The notes: generated from the letters alone by a model not told the origin. 64,000 nt of DNA from BRH-c25 sp012519325 (GCA_050950645.1 JBMNHZ010000001.1:248001-312000); one strand, 5' to 3'. Counted from the stretch's first letter, positions 25,562 to 35,244 are shown. Numbers and translations: made by a program.

Positions 25562-26241
25562 TCTGCCACCTCCCTGTAATAAACCAGCATTGCCTTGCAT
25601 TCTTCGGCTCTCTCCCTGCATTTGTCCGAATTCGCGTCCTCCAACGCAACCATGACCTTCTCCAATTCATTTATTCTTCTGCTAATAAATTCTGCCAAAA
25701 GGGGATGCTTTTTTTCAATAAGCCTATCTCCTATGAACAATGGTCTCTTTGCGTCCCTTGCTTCACCGCCAGGCTTTGACCATATGACTTCATATATTTT
25801 CCCCTGATCCCTTACCAGTTCCTCGTCAATTATTTCAAAACCATGTTCAAAAAGCCATGCTCTTACCTTTTCGGAATCTCTCATCGGCTGAAGGATTAAT
25901 ACTTTGGCACTTTCCGCCACCTTTGCACCCTTATCCAAAATATCTCTTATTAGAATTCCTCCCATACCGGCAATAATAATAACCTCAGCTTCTCCCGAAT
26001 TTAATACCTGAAGACCGTTTCCCTGGCGTACGCATATCCTCGATTCCAGTTCGTAATTCCTGATTCTTTCTCTTGATATTTCTGCGGGGCCGCTGTTCAC
26101 ATCTGTGGCAACAGCACTTTTCACCCATCCGTTTCTTACTGTATATATTGGTATATATGCATGGTCTGAACCGATATCTGCCAGTGTATCAAAGCCTTTT
26201 ACACTGTCAGCAATTATTTTCAACCTTGGAGTAAGCTTCAA
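25549..26241 (-). CDS. trmK: tRNA (adenine-22-N1)-methyltransferase TrmK
   Basis: A 230-residue class I methyltransferase with LADIGSDHAYIPIY (SAM motif), VIIIAGMGGILIRDIL and ILQPMRDSEKVRAWL, the pattern of YqfN/TrmK that methylates A22 in the tRNA D-loop. I start at TTG 26241 (KLTPRLKIIADSV) behind GGGGTG, eight bases away; a GTG at 26286 is possible but has no usable site. It opens the trmK-nif3-zinc-ribbon operon. Confidence 0.92.
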   Translation of the reverse strand: MKLTPRLKIIADSVKGFDTLADIGSDHAYIPIYTVRNGWVKSAVATDVNSGPAEISRERIRNYELESRICVRQGNGLQVLNSGEAEVIIIAGMGGILIRDILDKGAKVAESAKVLILQPMRDSEKVRAWLFEHGFEIIDEELVRDQGKIYEVIWSKPGGEARDAKRPLFIGDRLIEKKHPLLAEFISRRINELEKVMVALEDANSDKCRERAEECKAMLVYYREVAEWVR

Positions 26242-26368
26242 ATTTCCCACACCCCGCAGCCTGGCATTGATATATGTGTCTCGCACCTGGCGTCTTTATA
26301 ACATTATACTACACTTTATTAATTTTTTTATTAATAAATGAGAAAATATAGTATAAGGAGTGAAAAAA

Positions 26369-26533
26369 ATGAGCAAGAAACTACATATCAAGCCGGAAGT
26401 GATTCAAAAATTTAAATGGGGTGGCACTACAAAAGAGTGGGAGGAGGAAGCAGAGAAACTGTCCAACCAGCTTAAAACCATGAAGGTAATAAACAACATT
26501 ATAGAAAAACAGGATTGTGAAAGTGAAAAATAA
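26369..26533 (+). CDS. Small protein of 54 residues, unknown
   Basis: ATG 26369 lies behind AAGGAGTGAAAAAA and the frame runs to TAA at 26533. The product begins MSKKLHIKPEVIQKFKWGG, then TTKEWEEEAEKLSNQ and an amphipathic helix; no signal peptide or known domain. The good ribosome binding site and balanced composition argue for a real gene divergent from trmK. Function unknown. Confidence 0.55.
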   Translation: MSKKLHIKPEVIQKFKWGGTTKEWEEEAEKLSNQLKTMKVINNIIEKQDCESEK

Positions 26534-26572
26534 AAAAACGACCGGCGGGCGGAACAAATAAACAAAATGCTA

Positions 26573-26614
26573 TGAAAAGCCCAGGAACCTTGTCTTGCGA
26601 CAAAACTCCCGGGC
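26573..26614 (-). terminator. Terminator-like hairpin after the stalk-domain gene
   Basis: AGCCC and GGA on one side pair with TCC and GGGCT, with an inner TTGTC/GACAA stem; the minus strand continues GGGCTTTTCAT. It may also stop the 54-codon gene from the other side. Confidence 0.5.
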
Positions 26615-26643
26615 TAAATCCTTTATTGAAATCTATGCTTCAT

Positions 26644-28110
26644 TTATTCTTCATATACAATAACTGCTTCCTTGGTGCTGTTGATCCAGTCCACCTTGCA
26701 GTCAAGATTCTCTGCTGCAAATCTTACAGGAACAAAGGTTCTTCCATTTCTAGATGCAGGAGCCACATCCATCTTCTTACTTGCACCATTTATGTTCATA
26801 TCAGTTTTCCCCAGCCACATCTCGACAATATTTCCTCTGGCTTTAAGAGTAACCTTTTGGGTGGCGCCGTCCCATTCCACCGTTCCTCCCATGGCTTCAA
26901 CCACAGCGCGTATAGGCACCATGGTTCTTCCGGATATGGTTATAGGTGAAGTTCCACGTCCGGGATCAACTTCCTGACTTACACCGTCCACACTCATAGT
27001 CGGACTGTCAAACTTAAGCATTATGAAGTGTTTGAAACTTCCCGGCTTATATACCTGACTTCCGGTTTTAACTGTAAATGTGGCAATCACATCACCTAAT
27101 TTTTCATCTGTCCCTTCAAAGGGTTTTGCTTCTGCAAGCACCGGCTTTACGGTATAATAATATGTTGTGTCAGACTCAACGTTTACATCGGCATAAGAGG
27201 TACTGGTGATATAAAAGTCCGTTACAGAAATTCCAAGGCTACTTTTTGAAGTCGATCTGAACATGCGATAGCCTAGTCCATTTGTAACTGCCTGCACCAT
27301 TTTGGGTAAAGGTTCCACTTAATGTTGCCTTTCCATTTGAGTCAATTGTCAGCTCCCCGGTATAATCCTGCCGTAACGCACTGCTGTCCCACATTCGTGT
27401 AAAGGTTACCCTGTTATCGGAAATATTTCCATTAATAAGTTGTTCTGTTCTTCCCGAGTCAATATGCACTACCCCCCGAGAACTGGGTGCCAGTCTGATT
27501 GGCAATATCGATCTTGCCCCGGATATTGTTGGCATTAATATTCCACTCTCCGATCAGAACAGGCGTATCGGATTGTGCAGCAGCAGGTATCCCTTCTTTC
27601 CATTCATAAAGATAGCAATAACCGTAATTGTCACCCAAATTCAACCAAATAGCTTTCTTATCTCCGGCTTTGCCTTCCGGAATTACCTTGCTGTTTTCAA
27701 AATAGGTTTTAGTGTTTATTATATGCGTTTCTCCGATATCGGATTGGAACCTTATCAGGCCTGATGTTGCATAATCAGCACTGGCAAGTTCACCGGAATC
27801 GAAGTGTGCGTTTACTTTGTATAAAGAACCCCATGAAGCGGAATAATCCAGTACTTTCATCTCAACATTGAATCCGGTTTTTGCTCCCGGGGCAATGTAA
27901 GCAGGAGGAGTGTCCCATGTAACCTGATAGTTAATATGGGCTATATGATCTCCGCTGCTGGTTTTTCGGGAATGTGAGATAGTCATGTTTCCTTCGGTCA
28001 AAGACCTCCCCCCCTGTTTAATGAACCGCCCAGAATGCTAATATCATTTGATGATGGGAGATATTTCGTTTCCACAAGGTGCCATCCCCCCTTTGAAGCT
28101 GCTGCAAATA
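26644..28110 (-). pseudogene. Secreted protein with copper-amine-oxidase-like stalk domain, frameshifted
   Basis: Four frame segments cover one former gene. About 28110-28014 and 28001-27470 encode an unrecognised extracellular domain (SHSRKTSSGDHIAHINY, IAPGAKTGFNVEMKVLDYS). 27470-27285 continues it (NRVTFTRMWDSSALRQDY). 27285-26644 holds a fibronectin-like part (GYRMFRSTS, DTTYYYTV) and the stalk domain (GRTMVPIRAVVEAMGGTVEW, GRTFVPVRFAAENL). Shifts fall at a 7-base G-run (28008-28014), a 6-base G-run (27472-27477) and about 27285. No start codon or signal peptide is left. Broken gene, or partly sequence error. Confidence 0.75.
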
Positions 28111-28155
28111 TTACTACACAAAATAGGTAGGGAGCATATGAATGAACAATGTTTA

Positions 28156-29130
28156 TTATTTTAATTTTTCATTATTCGAGAACATTTTTATAAGATCCAT
28201 TTTATTATTAATACCAAGCTTTTGGTAAATATTTTTTATGTGATATTTAATCGTGTTTTCACTGATATAAAGATTTTTTGCTATCTCCTTGTATGTATAT
28301 CCCCCCAGCAGCAATTTCACTACCTCAGTCTCCTTTTCCGTAAAATGTCTTTCTACCTGAAAATCAATAAATGCTTTACTCTGTCCACCATCTGCCAAGC
28401 CTGCATACTTCATTACAAATTCATGTTTCTTCAGATGCCTGATAAGCTCACCATTAAGAAGGGGCAATATGATTAAGGCAGTAAATACAACTACTAATGC
28501 CAATACTGACGTTGTCATATAATAGTTTTCAGCAACGTTTATACTGTTTCCGATTAAACCGCCAATAAGTATTCCAAGAACATTCATTGACAGCCCTATC
28601 CCGAATATTCTTGCGGGATTTTCGTGGTAATCCAGATAGCTTCCCAAAACACTCCACCAGAACAAGTCACACACTCCAAAGCCGCCGAGCATAAGAGTAT
28701 TGATAATCAAATAACTTGCTATGGATCTGTCAAGCCACATAAATGATATATAGGAGAGTCCTATCATAATTATAGCAATATACAAGATATAGGCTTTCTT
28801 TATGCCGGCAGGAAGATTCCTGAGTATCAATGCTGCCGCAAAAGCCAGAATTGAAACTGTGAGTCCAACAAGTGCAGAGGTGACTACTGTCAGTACATTT
28901 ATAGCTATCATAAAAATATTGGAATAAATAAGCACATCTGCTGCTGTTTTGAAACGTTCTTCAGCATTGAAAAAAAATTTGAAGTGAAACCCCCAGTTTA
29001 CTATGTAAAGACTTGAGAAAAATGCAGCAAAAATAATCGCCGCATACCAAAGAATAGAAACCGGAAAATAGAATACAAGGCTTGCCGTTATGCATACAAA
29101 ACCCGATACTTTCGTATCAGGTTTATCATC
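28156..29130 (-). pseudogene. 5'-truncated MFS-type membrane regulator with LuxR HTH
   Basis: The C-terminus is a clear LuxR-type helix-turn-helix (FTEKETEVVKLLLGGYTYKEIAKNLYISENTIKYHIKNIYQKLG). Before it lie about seven hydrophobic helices resembling the second half of a major-facilitator domain. The frame stays open upstream of the only candidate start (GTG 28935, no ribosome binding site) as membrane-like sequence until it runs into the tRNA terminator and tRNA genes at about 29100. The first half of the protein is missing, so the gene was cut at this junction. Confidence 0.7.
29099..29125 (-). terminator. Terminator of the tRNA pair
   Basis: CCTGATAC and GTATCGGG pair around GAAA and are followed by TTTT on the minus strand, 14 bases behind the tRNA 3' end. 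Confidence 0.75.
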
Positions 29131-29138
29131 GTCATAAA

Positions 29139-29215
29139 TGGTGGGCCTTCAGGGACTCGAACCCCGGACCAACCGGTTATGAGCCGGTTGCTCTAACCAA
29201 CTGAGCTAAAGGCCC
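29139..29215 (-). tRNA. tRNA-Met (CAU anticodon)
   Basis: The minus strand folds as a full cloverleaf: acceptor GGGCCTT/AAGGCCC, D-arm AGCTCAGTTGG, anticodon loop CTCATAA with CAU, T-arm GGTTCGAGTCC, and an encoded CCA end. CAU could be elongator Met or lysidine-modified Ile; the body resembles clostridial elongator tRNA-Met. Confidence 0.9.
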
Positions 29216-29220
29216 GAAAA

Positions 29221-29296
29221 TGGCTCCTCAAGTTGGACTCGAACCAACGACCCTGCGGTTAACAGCCGCATGCTCTACCGACTGAGCTATTGAGGA
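29221..29296 (-). tRNA. tRNA-Asn (GUU anticodon)
   Basis: Minus-strand cloverleaf with acceptor TCCTCAA/TTGAGGA, D-arm AGCTCAGTCGG, anticodon loop CTGTTAA (GUU), T-arm GGTTCGAGTCC and encoded CCA. Six bases separate it from the downstream tRNA-Met, so they are one transcript. Confidence 0.95.
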
Positions 29297-29359
29297 ACTT
29301 TAAACTGACAAATATTATTTTACTAACTTTCACTGTGAAAGTCAACAGCAAATTTTGGT

Positions 29360-30457
29360 TTATTCAAGGAAATCCTTCAATTTTTTGCTTCTGCTTGGAT
29401 GTCTGAGCTTTCTCAATGCTTTTGCCTCTATCTGCCTTATGCGCTCTCTGGTAACATTAAATTCTTTGCCCACTTCCTCTAATGTCCTCGCTCTTCCATC
29501 CTCCAGGCCGAACCTCAGCTTAAGCACTTTTTCTTCCCTTGGAGTCAAAGTATCAAGCACCTCCATCAGCTGTTCCTTAAGTAATGTAAATGCTGCTGAT
29601 TCGGCCGGTGCAGGAGCATCTTCATCAGGTATGAAGTCCCCCAAATGACTGTCTTCCTCTTCCCCGATAGGGGTTTCAAGAGAAACAGGCTCCTGGGCTA
29701 TTTTCATTATCTCCCTCACCTTATCCTCTGACATCCCCATTTCAGCGGCAATTTCCTCGGGGAGAGGATCTCTGCCAAACTCCTGTAAGAGCTGCCTTGA
29801 AACTCTTATAAGCTTGTTTATTGTTTCAACCATATGCACAGGTATTCTTATTGTCCTTGCCTGGTCGGCTATAGCTCTGGTTATTGCCTGCCTGATCCAC
29901 CAGGTAGCATAAGTGCTGAATTTAAATCCCTTAGTATAGTCAAACTTTTCAACAGCCTTTATAAGCCCCAGATTTCCTTCCTGAATAAGATCCAGAAACA
30001 GCATACCTCTTCCAACATATCTCTTTGCTATACTGACTACCAATCTGAGGTTTGCTTCCGTCAGCTTCCTTTTTGCATCAGAATCATTTTTCTTTATTCT
30101 GTTTGCTAGGTCTATCTCTTCTTCGGGAGTTAACAAAGGCACTTTTCCTATTTCCTTAAGATACATTCTGACAGGATCATCTATACTGATACCTCCCGGA
30201 ACGCTTATATCAAGGTCCACTTCCTCCGCATCCTCCGCATCCTCATCAAGGGGAGGTAAATCCATCTCACTATCAATTGCTCCGACTACATCTATGCCTT
30301 TAGTTTCCAGATACTCATACAGCTTATCTATCTGCTCGGGATCCATTTCCACATCTTCAAAGGTATCCATTATTTCTTTATATGTCAGCGACCCGTTTTT
30401 CTTACCCTTATCAACTAATTCTTTTACATATGTCATTCTTAGTTCTTCTGTTTTCAT
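29360..30457 (-). CDS. rpoD: RNA polymerase primary sigma factor (sigma-A)
   Basis: The 365-residue group 1 sigma factor has region 1.1 (about 1-75), an acidic linker, region 1.2 (DPVRMYLKEIGKVPLL), region 2 (LRLVVSIAKRYVGRGMLFLDLIQEG, FKFSTYATWWIRQAI), region 3 and region 4 with GKEFNVTRERIRQIEAKALRKL. It directs housekeeping transcription. ATG 30457 lies behind GGGAGGGGATAACG. It follows dnaG by 23 bp in the usual dgt-yaiI-dnaG-rpoD order. Confidence 0.98.
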   Translation of the reverse strand: MKTEELRMTYVKELVDKGKKNGSLTYKEIMDTFEDVEMDPEQIDKLYEYLETKGIDVVGAIDSEMDLPPLDEDAEDAEEVDLDISVPGGISIDDPVRMYLKEIGKVPLLTPEEEIDLANRIKKNDSDAKRKLTEANLRLVVSIAKRYVGRGMLFLDLIQEGNLGLIKAVEKFDYTKGFKFSTYATWWIRQAITRAIADQARTIRIPVHMVETINKLIRVSRQLLQEFGRDPLPEEIAAEMGMSEDKVREIMKIAQEPVSLETPIGEEEDSHLGDFIPDEDAPAPAESAAFTLLKEQLMEVLDTLTPREEKVLKLRFGLEDGRARTLEEVGKEFNVTRERIRQIEAKALRKLRHPSRSKKLKDFLE

Positions 30458-30480
30458 CGTTATCCCCTCCCTTCCGGATA

Positions 30481-32250
30481 TTACCTCTTCTTCTTCTGAA
30501 GTTCTTTTATCTCAACAAAAATCTTGTTGGCTTCTTCCTTTTTCCCAGCATGATACATCTCATTCATCTTTTCTGTCATTTTCTGAATTGTCCTGTCCAA
30601 TTTCGATTGTTTAATCCTTTCCAGACTTGCATTAATCAATTCGTTAACATCCGAGTCCGGCAGCTTATGGCTGAAGATCTCCGCTACTTTTGATTTTTCA
30701 TCATCATTATCAAAGAAGGCGATGACTTCACCTGCAGTTATTGCTTTATCTTCCTTGTACGCTTTTTGGATGATTTCTGCAATCCTTATATGAATATCAT
30801 TAGAAAAATCGGTTGGTTCCAAAACCTCAAAAATATTTTTTACCTTCTTGAAATAATAAATACATATATTGAAAAGATAAATCTCTGCTGTTATTTCTCC
30901 TTTTTTTAATTCCGGCACGGCTTTAATACCATTTAGTATATTATGTTTATTCTTTCCAATTTTATTCTTTTTTCTGAGCCTGTTCAACTCCGAATAAAGA
31001 GCCTCCTCACTAACCTTCATGATACCGGAATACTTTCTGATGTAAGCGTCTACCTCCACATTGCTTAAAACGTCCTTCATAATCTCAGAAAATCCTTTTG
31101 TAAATTTTATTCTATCCTGTATGTTATTTATGTCCAAACCTCTTTTTAAATTTTCAATCTGATATTCAATAAGTGAAACACTCTTTTTTATTCTATCCCT
31201 AAATGCATCTATGCCCTCTTTCCTTATATACTCGTCGGGATCCTTTCCCGAAGGCAGACTTAGCACCTTTACTACACAGCCCTCCTTTTCGAGGATTGAC
31301 AGCCCCTTCAAAGTTGCGGCTTGTCCTGCCAGATCCGAATCGTAAGATATTATGATTTCATTGGAAAAACGTTTCAAAAGCTTGGCCTGGTTTTCAGTAA
31401 AGGCTGTCCCTAAAGAAGCAACGGCATTTTGCACTTCATACTGATGCAAAGCAATTGCATCCATGTAACCTTCAACCACTATTATATTTTCAAGATTTTG
31501 AACCTTTTTCACAAAATTTAAGCCATAAATATTATAACCCTTGTTAAAAACAGGTGTATCAGGCGAATTTAAATACTTTGGCTTTGAATCATCTATTACC
31601 CTTCCTCCAAAAGCAATAACATTTCCCTTCAGGTCTATTATTGGAAATATTATTCTGTTTCTGAACTTGTCGTAAAAGCTTTTACCATCCCTGCTCCTTA
31701 CTGTTAGCCCTGCCTTAAAAAGCAATTCTGCATCAAAGCCCTTACTTTTCATGTGGTCCATCAGCCCATGCCACTCGTTGGGCGCATATCCCAGCCCGAA
31801 TCTCTTTATGATCGTATCACTCAGGCCTCTTCTTTCCAGGTACTCCAAAGCTTTGGTCTCTATATTCAGATTATTGTGAAAAAATCTCGCAGCTTCAGTA
31901 TTTACCCTATACAGCACTCCTTTTAGCTTTGCTATTTCCAGCCGCCTGGGATCCTTTTCCTCTTTCAGCTGTATACCGGCTCTTTCAGCAAGCATTTTTA
32001 CTGCTTCCACAAATTCAATTCTTTCGATTTTCTGAACAAAAGTTATTACATTGCCTCCGACACCGCAGCCGAAACAATTAAATATCTGCTTTGATGGTGA
32101 TACACTGAAGGATGGTGTTTTTTCAGAATGGAAAGGGCATAAGGCCATATAATTTCTGCCACTTCTTTTTAATGCCATATATTCTGAAATAACATCCACA
32201 ATATCGTTTTTCTCTATTATCTCAGAAATCTTATCTTCTGAGAAAAGCAT
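30481..32250 (-). CDS. dnaG: DNA primase
   Basis: A 589-residue DnaG. The CHC2 zinc finger (CPFHSEKTPSF with CFGCG, about 40-64), the catalytic core, TOPRIM residues in VVEGYMDAIAL and SYDSDLAGQAA (about 258-312) and a helical C-terminal helicase-binding domain are all present. It makes RNA primers at the replication fork. ATG 32250 is behind GGTGG. Likely transcribed with rpoD. Confidence 0.98.
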   Translation of the reverse strand: MLFSEDKISEIIEKNDIVDVISEYMALKRSGRNYMALCPFHSEKTPSFSVSPSKQIFNCFGCGVGGNVITFVQKIERIEFVEAVKMLAERAGIQLKEEKDPRRLEIAKLKGVLYRVNTEAARFFHNNLNIETKALEYLERRGLSDTIIKRFGLGYAPNEWHGLMDHMKSKGFDAELLFKAGLTVRSRDGKSFYDKFRNRIIFPIIDLKGNVIAFGGRVIDDSKPKYLNSPDTPVFNKGYNIYGLNFVKKVQNLENIIVVEGYMDAIALHQYEVQNAVASLGTAFTENQAKLLKRFSNEIIISYDSDLAGQAATLKGLSILEKEGCVVKVLSLPSGKDPDEYIRKEGIDAFRDRIKKSVSLIEYQIENLKRGLDINNIQDRIKFTKGFSEIMKDVLSNVEVDAYIRKYSGIMKVSEEALYSELNRLRKKNKIGKNKHNILNGIKAVPELKKGEITAEIYLFNICIYYFKKVKNIFEVLEPTDFSNDIHIRIAEIIQKAYKEDKAITAGEVIAFFDNDDEKSKVAEIFSHKLPDSDVNELINASLERIKQSKLDRTIQKMTEKMNEMYHAGKKEEANKIFVEIKELQKKKR

Positions 32251-32338
32251 CTTTTTTCCACCTTTTCTTTAATTAAATATTGAAATTTGATATTATAAGT
32301 GATTTATATATTTATTCTCCATTTATCTTAAATATCCT

Positions 32339-32782
32339 TCATGATTGTAAAATAAGAAAGCGGAGTGATTCTTCAAAATTTTTGTCATCATTTCCGGTAC
32401 GCTTTGCAGGGCCTTTAGTCCTTCTACCGCTCCTCCTGATAACTCCCGATACATGCCTTTCAAAAAGCAGCCTGTCAATATTACTTTCATCAAATATCAT
32501 TCCATTAAAGGATATGGCCTTGGCCTTCTTCCCCAGCACCAGAGATGCAAGTCCAAAGTCTCCCGTTACTACAATATCTCCCTCTGCTGTCTTATTAATT
32601 ATTGCCATATCTACCGCCTGTGATTCATTATCAACCATTATTTTTTCCACAGCAGTATTGTCTGGATCGCTGCTGTAGTGGCATGTGCTGTGAAAAAAAA
32701 CAATACCGACCCCATATCGTGCTGCTGTTTTCTCAATCAAATGTTTAACAGGGCAGGCATCCCCGTCTACCAGAATTCTCAT
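32339..32782 (-). CDS. YaiI/YqxD family (DUF188) protein
   Basis: The 147-residue protein begins MRILVDGDACPVK and contains VVTGDFGLASLVLGKKA and a basic tail RRSGRRTKGPAKRT, the DUF188 pattern, a PIN-like fold with conserved acidic residues. A nuclease activity is suspected from the fold but not known. It sits between dgt and dnaG, as in other Firmicutes. Confidence 0.92.
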   Translation of the reverse strand: MRILVDGDACPVKHLIEKTAARYGVGIVFFHSTCHYSSDPDNTAVEKIMVDNESQAVDMAIINKTAEGDIVVTGDFGLASLVLGKKAKAISFNGMIFDESNIDRLLFERHVSGVIRRSGRRTKGPAKRTGNDDKNFEESLRFLILQS

Positions 32783-32939
32783 ATATATACCTCATAAAAT
32801 ATTAACCCTTGTACCGAAGAAATACTCAACTTCAACATTGGTACAAAAAAATAATAATTAACGTAACAAGTTAATTCTTATTCGACAAAAAATTCTAATA
32901 TCCTTCAAGCCCAAAAAAATTTATGGATTTTTTCTCCCT

Positions 32940-33938
32940 TTATACCCGCCAGGGCGACGGAATGAACAGTTCAGTAAATTTATTTACAGCAAAGCGATCG
33001 GACATCCCTGCGATATAATCACATGCAAGCCTTTCTATATCCGCATCCCTGTTTCCCCTGATATTCTCGATGGGTATTTCATCAGGGTTTTGTACATAAT
33101 ACTCATACAAGCTGCATATGATATTCTTTGTTTTCTCCTCTTCCGCCTTGGCATCCGAACCGATATACACATTCTGAAACATGAATTCCCTCAGACAATT
33201 AGTGGCCTGTCTTACCCTACTGCTTATTAGTATTTCATTCTTACCCATGCTTTCGGTTATTATATCGGTTATCATCGTATTTATTCTTTTTTTATGGGTA
33301 TCCCCCAAAACCTCAATGCACTTTTCAGGTATTGAGGACAATTCCAATATGCCTCCTCTGAGAGCATCATCAATATCATGGTTTATATATGCAATACGAT
33401 CGGAAAAACTGACTATCTTTCCTTCCAGAGTCTCAGGCTCAATTCCTCCGGTATGCCTTAAAATACCGTCTCTTACTTCATAAGTCAGGTTAAGCCCTTT
33501 CCCTCCCTCAAGTATATCCACTACCCTAAGGCTTTGTTCATTATGCTTGAAACCCCCCGGGTGTATTTCGTTAAGAACCTTCTCTCCGGCATGGCCAAAG
33601 GGCGTATGTCCCAGGTCATGGCCAAGGGCTATAGCTTCGGTAAGATCCTCGTTAAGTCTAAGGCCCCTTGCTATGGTTCGGGCTATCTGGGATACCTCCA
33701 GGGTATGAGTCAGTCTTGTCCTGTAATGATCCCCCTCAGGAGATATGAATACCTGAGTCTTATGCTTAAGTCTTCTGAATGCTTTCGAATGCAGTATTCT
33801 GTCCCTGTCCCTCTGGTAATCGGTTCTAATATCGCATTTTTCTTCATAAGCCTGCCGCCCCTTGGTATTCACACTTAAAGCAGCATACTTCGAGAGATTT
33901 TGTTTTTCTATGTTTTCAGTTATTTCTCTGATTTTCAT
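32940..33938 (-). CDS. dgt: dGTP triphosphohydrolase-like HD protein
   Basis: A 332-residue HD-domain protein with the dGTPase signature: KAFRRLKHKTQVF, HYRTRLTHTLEV (metal His), IALGHDLGHTPFGHAGE (HD) and IAYINHDIDDAL (second Asp). These enzymes cut dNTPs to nucleoside and triphosphate. Start ATG 33938 (MKIREITENIE) lies 8 nt behind GGGGAG; the frame further upstream to 34028 is not coding-like. It heads the dgt-yaiI-dnaG-rpoD group. Confidence 0.93.
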   Translation of the reverse strand: MKIREITENIEKQNLSKYAALSVNTKGRQAYEEKCDIRTDYQRDRDRILHSKAFRRLKHKTQVFISPEGDHYRTRLTHTLEVSQIARTIARGLRLNEDLTEAIALGHDLGHTPFGHAGEKVLNEIHPGGFKHNEQSLRVVDILEGGKGLNLTYEVRDGILRHTGGIEPETLEGKIVSFSDRIAYINHDIDDALRGGILELSSIPEKCIEVLGDTHKKRINTMITDIITESMGKNEILISSRVRQATNCLREFMFQNVYIGSDAKAEEEKTKNIICSLYEYYVQNPDEIPIENIRGNRDADIERLACDYIAGMSDRFAVNKFTELFIPSPWRV

Positions 33939-34065
33939 AAATGCATCTCCCCTTGCGAATCCTTTTTTAAATAGATATCGCATCACTTTAATATACAACA
34001 AAAACTCATAATTTCCTTTTTCCCGCACAAACTTTTTTATCTTAATCTGCTATTGCACAACAGAA

Positions 34066-34172
34066 GAATAATGCGACAAAGGACATGGGCAAAGGACATG
34101 GGGACGTTTCCCCGAAGAAGACACGGGGAAACGTCCCCGTGTCCCTGCCCGTGTCCCTGCGTCGCATTATTC
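34066..34172. repeat. Palindromic repetitive element (REP/MITE-like)
   Basis: A 107-bp imperfect palindrome: GAATAATGCGAC at 34066 pairs with GTCGCATTATTC at 34161, and the inside repeats the unit GGACATGGG/GGGGACGTTTCCCC against its complement. Similar GGGGACGTTTC palindromes are known as dispersed repeats in other bacteria; that memory is general and unverified here. It sits between dgt and an ArsR-type gene. Confidence 0.7.
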
Positions 34173-34215
34173 ATTTAATATGATAAGGGATATCACAAAC
34201 TGTGACACCCCTATT

Positions 34216-35244
34216 CTATTCCTCTTCGAAGAAATACTTGTTCATATCATCCATTACTTTTTTCAATTTTTCCTTGTCAGCATAGAAATACTTGATATTT
34301 CTTATTTTTTCTTCCTTGATAAAACCTGCATTCTTTAAAATATCCAGATGGTGGGATACCGTAGGTGTCGATATCCCTACCATATCTGAAAGAGCCTTTC
34401 CGTAGCTTTTATTGTTCATCAGTATCCGCAATATTTCCATCCTTGACTTATCATCAATAACCTTCAATATGGCAGAGAGTTCCTCCAACAAAGCTTCACC
34501 CTTGTCCCTTGCCAGCCTGCAGTCAAATACCGCATATATCCTATTGCCGGAGTATATTCTCAGGCTTTTCTCCGGTGAAATAAAATATGAAGGAATTATA
34601 TAGTATTCCCTGAAGCCGGAGAACAGTTTTCTTGGCCTTCCTGAGATTTTTTCCAGTATGGACTCCACGTTGTCTTTCCCGATTAAACTTTCTACGTACC
34701 GTATTCCTGCTTCCATTTTTCCCTTGTATCGTTCAAGCTTTGCCATAAAATCATTGGTATATACTCTCTTATATGTGTTTACGGTATCCTTTCTTATTTT
34801 CTCAGGAAACTCAAAAAAATCCATGAGTTCTCTTTCCTGAACTTCCCATTTTACTTTTTCCTTTATACTATACCGTTCCTTCTTATCTGTAAATGCTTTA
34901 TATATCTTAAGTTTCTCAACTTCTTCGTTTAATAAAAAATAATAAAAGTCCAGCAAATCAAGCCGCTCAATATATCCTATGAATTCCGGTATTGATGTGA
35001 GTATACCGCTTTCCAGGATTAGGTTCAATATGTTCATTCCGTCTGCCGAAAATTGTTTAACTGTATTTAAGGCTTTCAAATCTTCCGGTTTGAATCCGGA
35101 CAGAACCTCCTCCGTCCACTTTGACTCATACTGACCATGGGAAGCATCCATAAGCAGGTGGACAGCACATACAAGCTCTACAACCGGAGAATTAACAATC
35201 CTTATTAAAGGCTCATTATTCTCTCCGTATATTTCCATTGCCAT
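34216..35244 (-). CDS. ArsR-type winged-helix regulator with large N-terminal domain
   Basis: A 342-residue protein. The C-terminal 80 residues are an ArsR-like winged helix (DDKSRMEILRILMNNKSYGKALSDMVGISTPTVSHHLDILKNAGFI). The first 250 residues form an unassigned, mostly helical domain that starts like the DUF5937-type regulators (SPVVELVCAVHLLMDASH). No metal-binding Cys pair of classical ArsR is seen, so another ligand is likely. ATG 35244 lies behind GAGGAG; GTG 35253 overlaps that site. Target unknown. Confidence 0.8.
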   Translation of the reverse strand: MAMEIYGENNEPLIRIVNSPVVELVCAVHLLMDASHGQYESKWTEEVLSGFKPEDLKALNTVKQFSADGMNILNLILESGILTSIPEFIGYIERLDLLDFYYFLLNEEVEKLKIYKAFTDKKERYSIKEKVKWEVQERELMDFFEFPEKIRKDTVNTYKRVYTNDFMAKLERYKGKMEAGIRYVESLIGKDNVESILEKISGRPRKLFSGFREYYIIPSYFISPEKSLRIYSGNRIYAVFDCRLARDKGEALLEELSAILKVIDDKSRMEILRILMNNKSYGKALSDMVGISTPTVSHHLDILKNAGFIKEEKIRNIKYFYADKEKLKKVMDDMNKYFFEEE

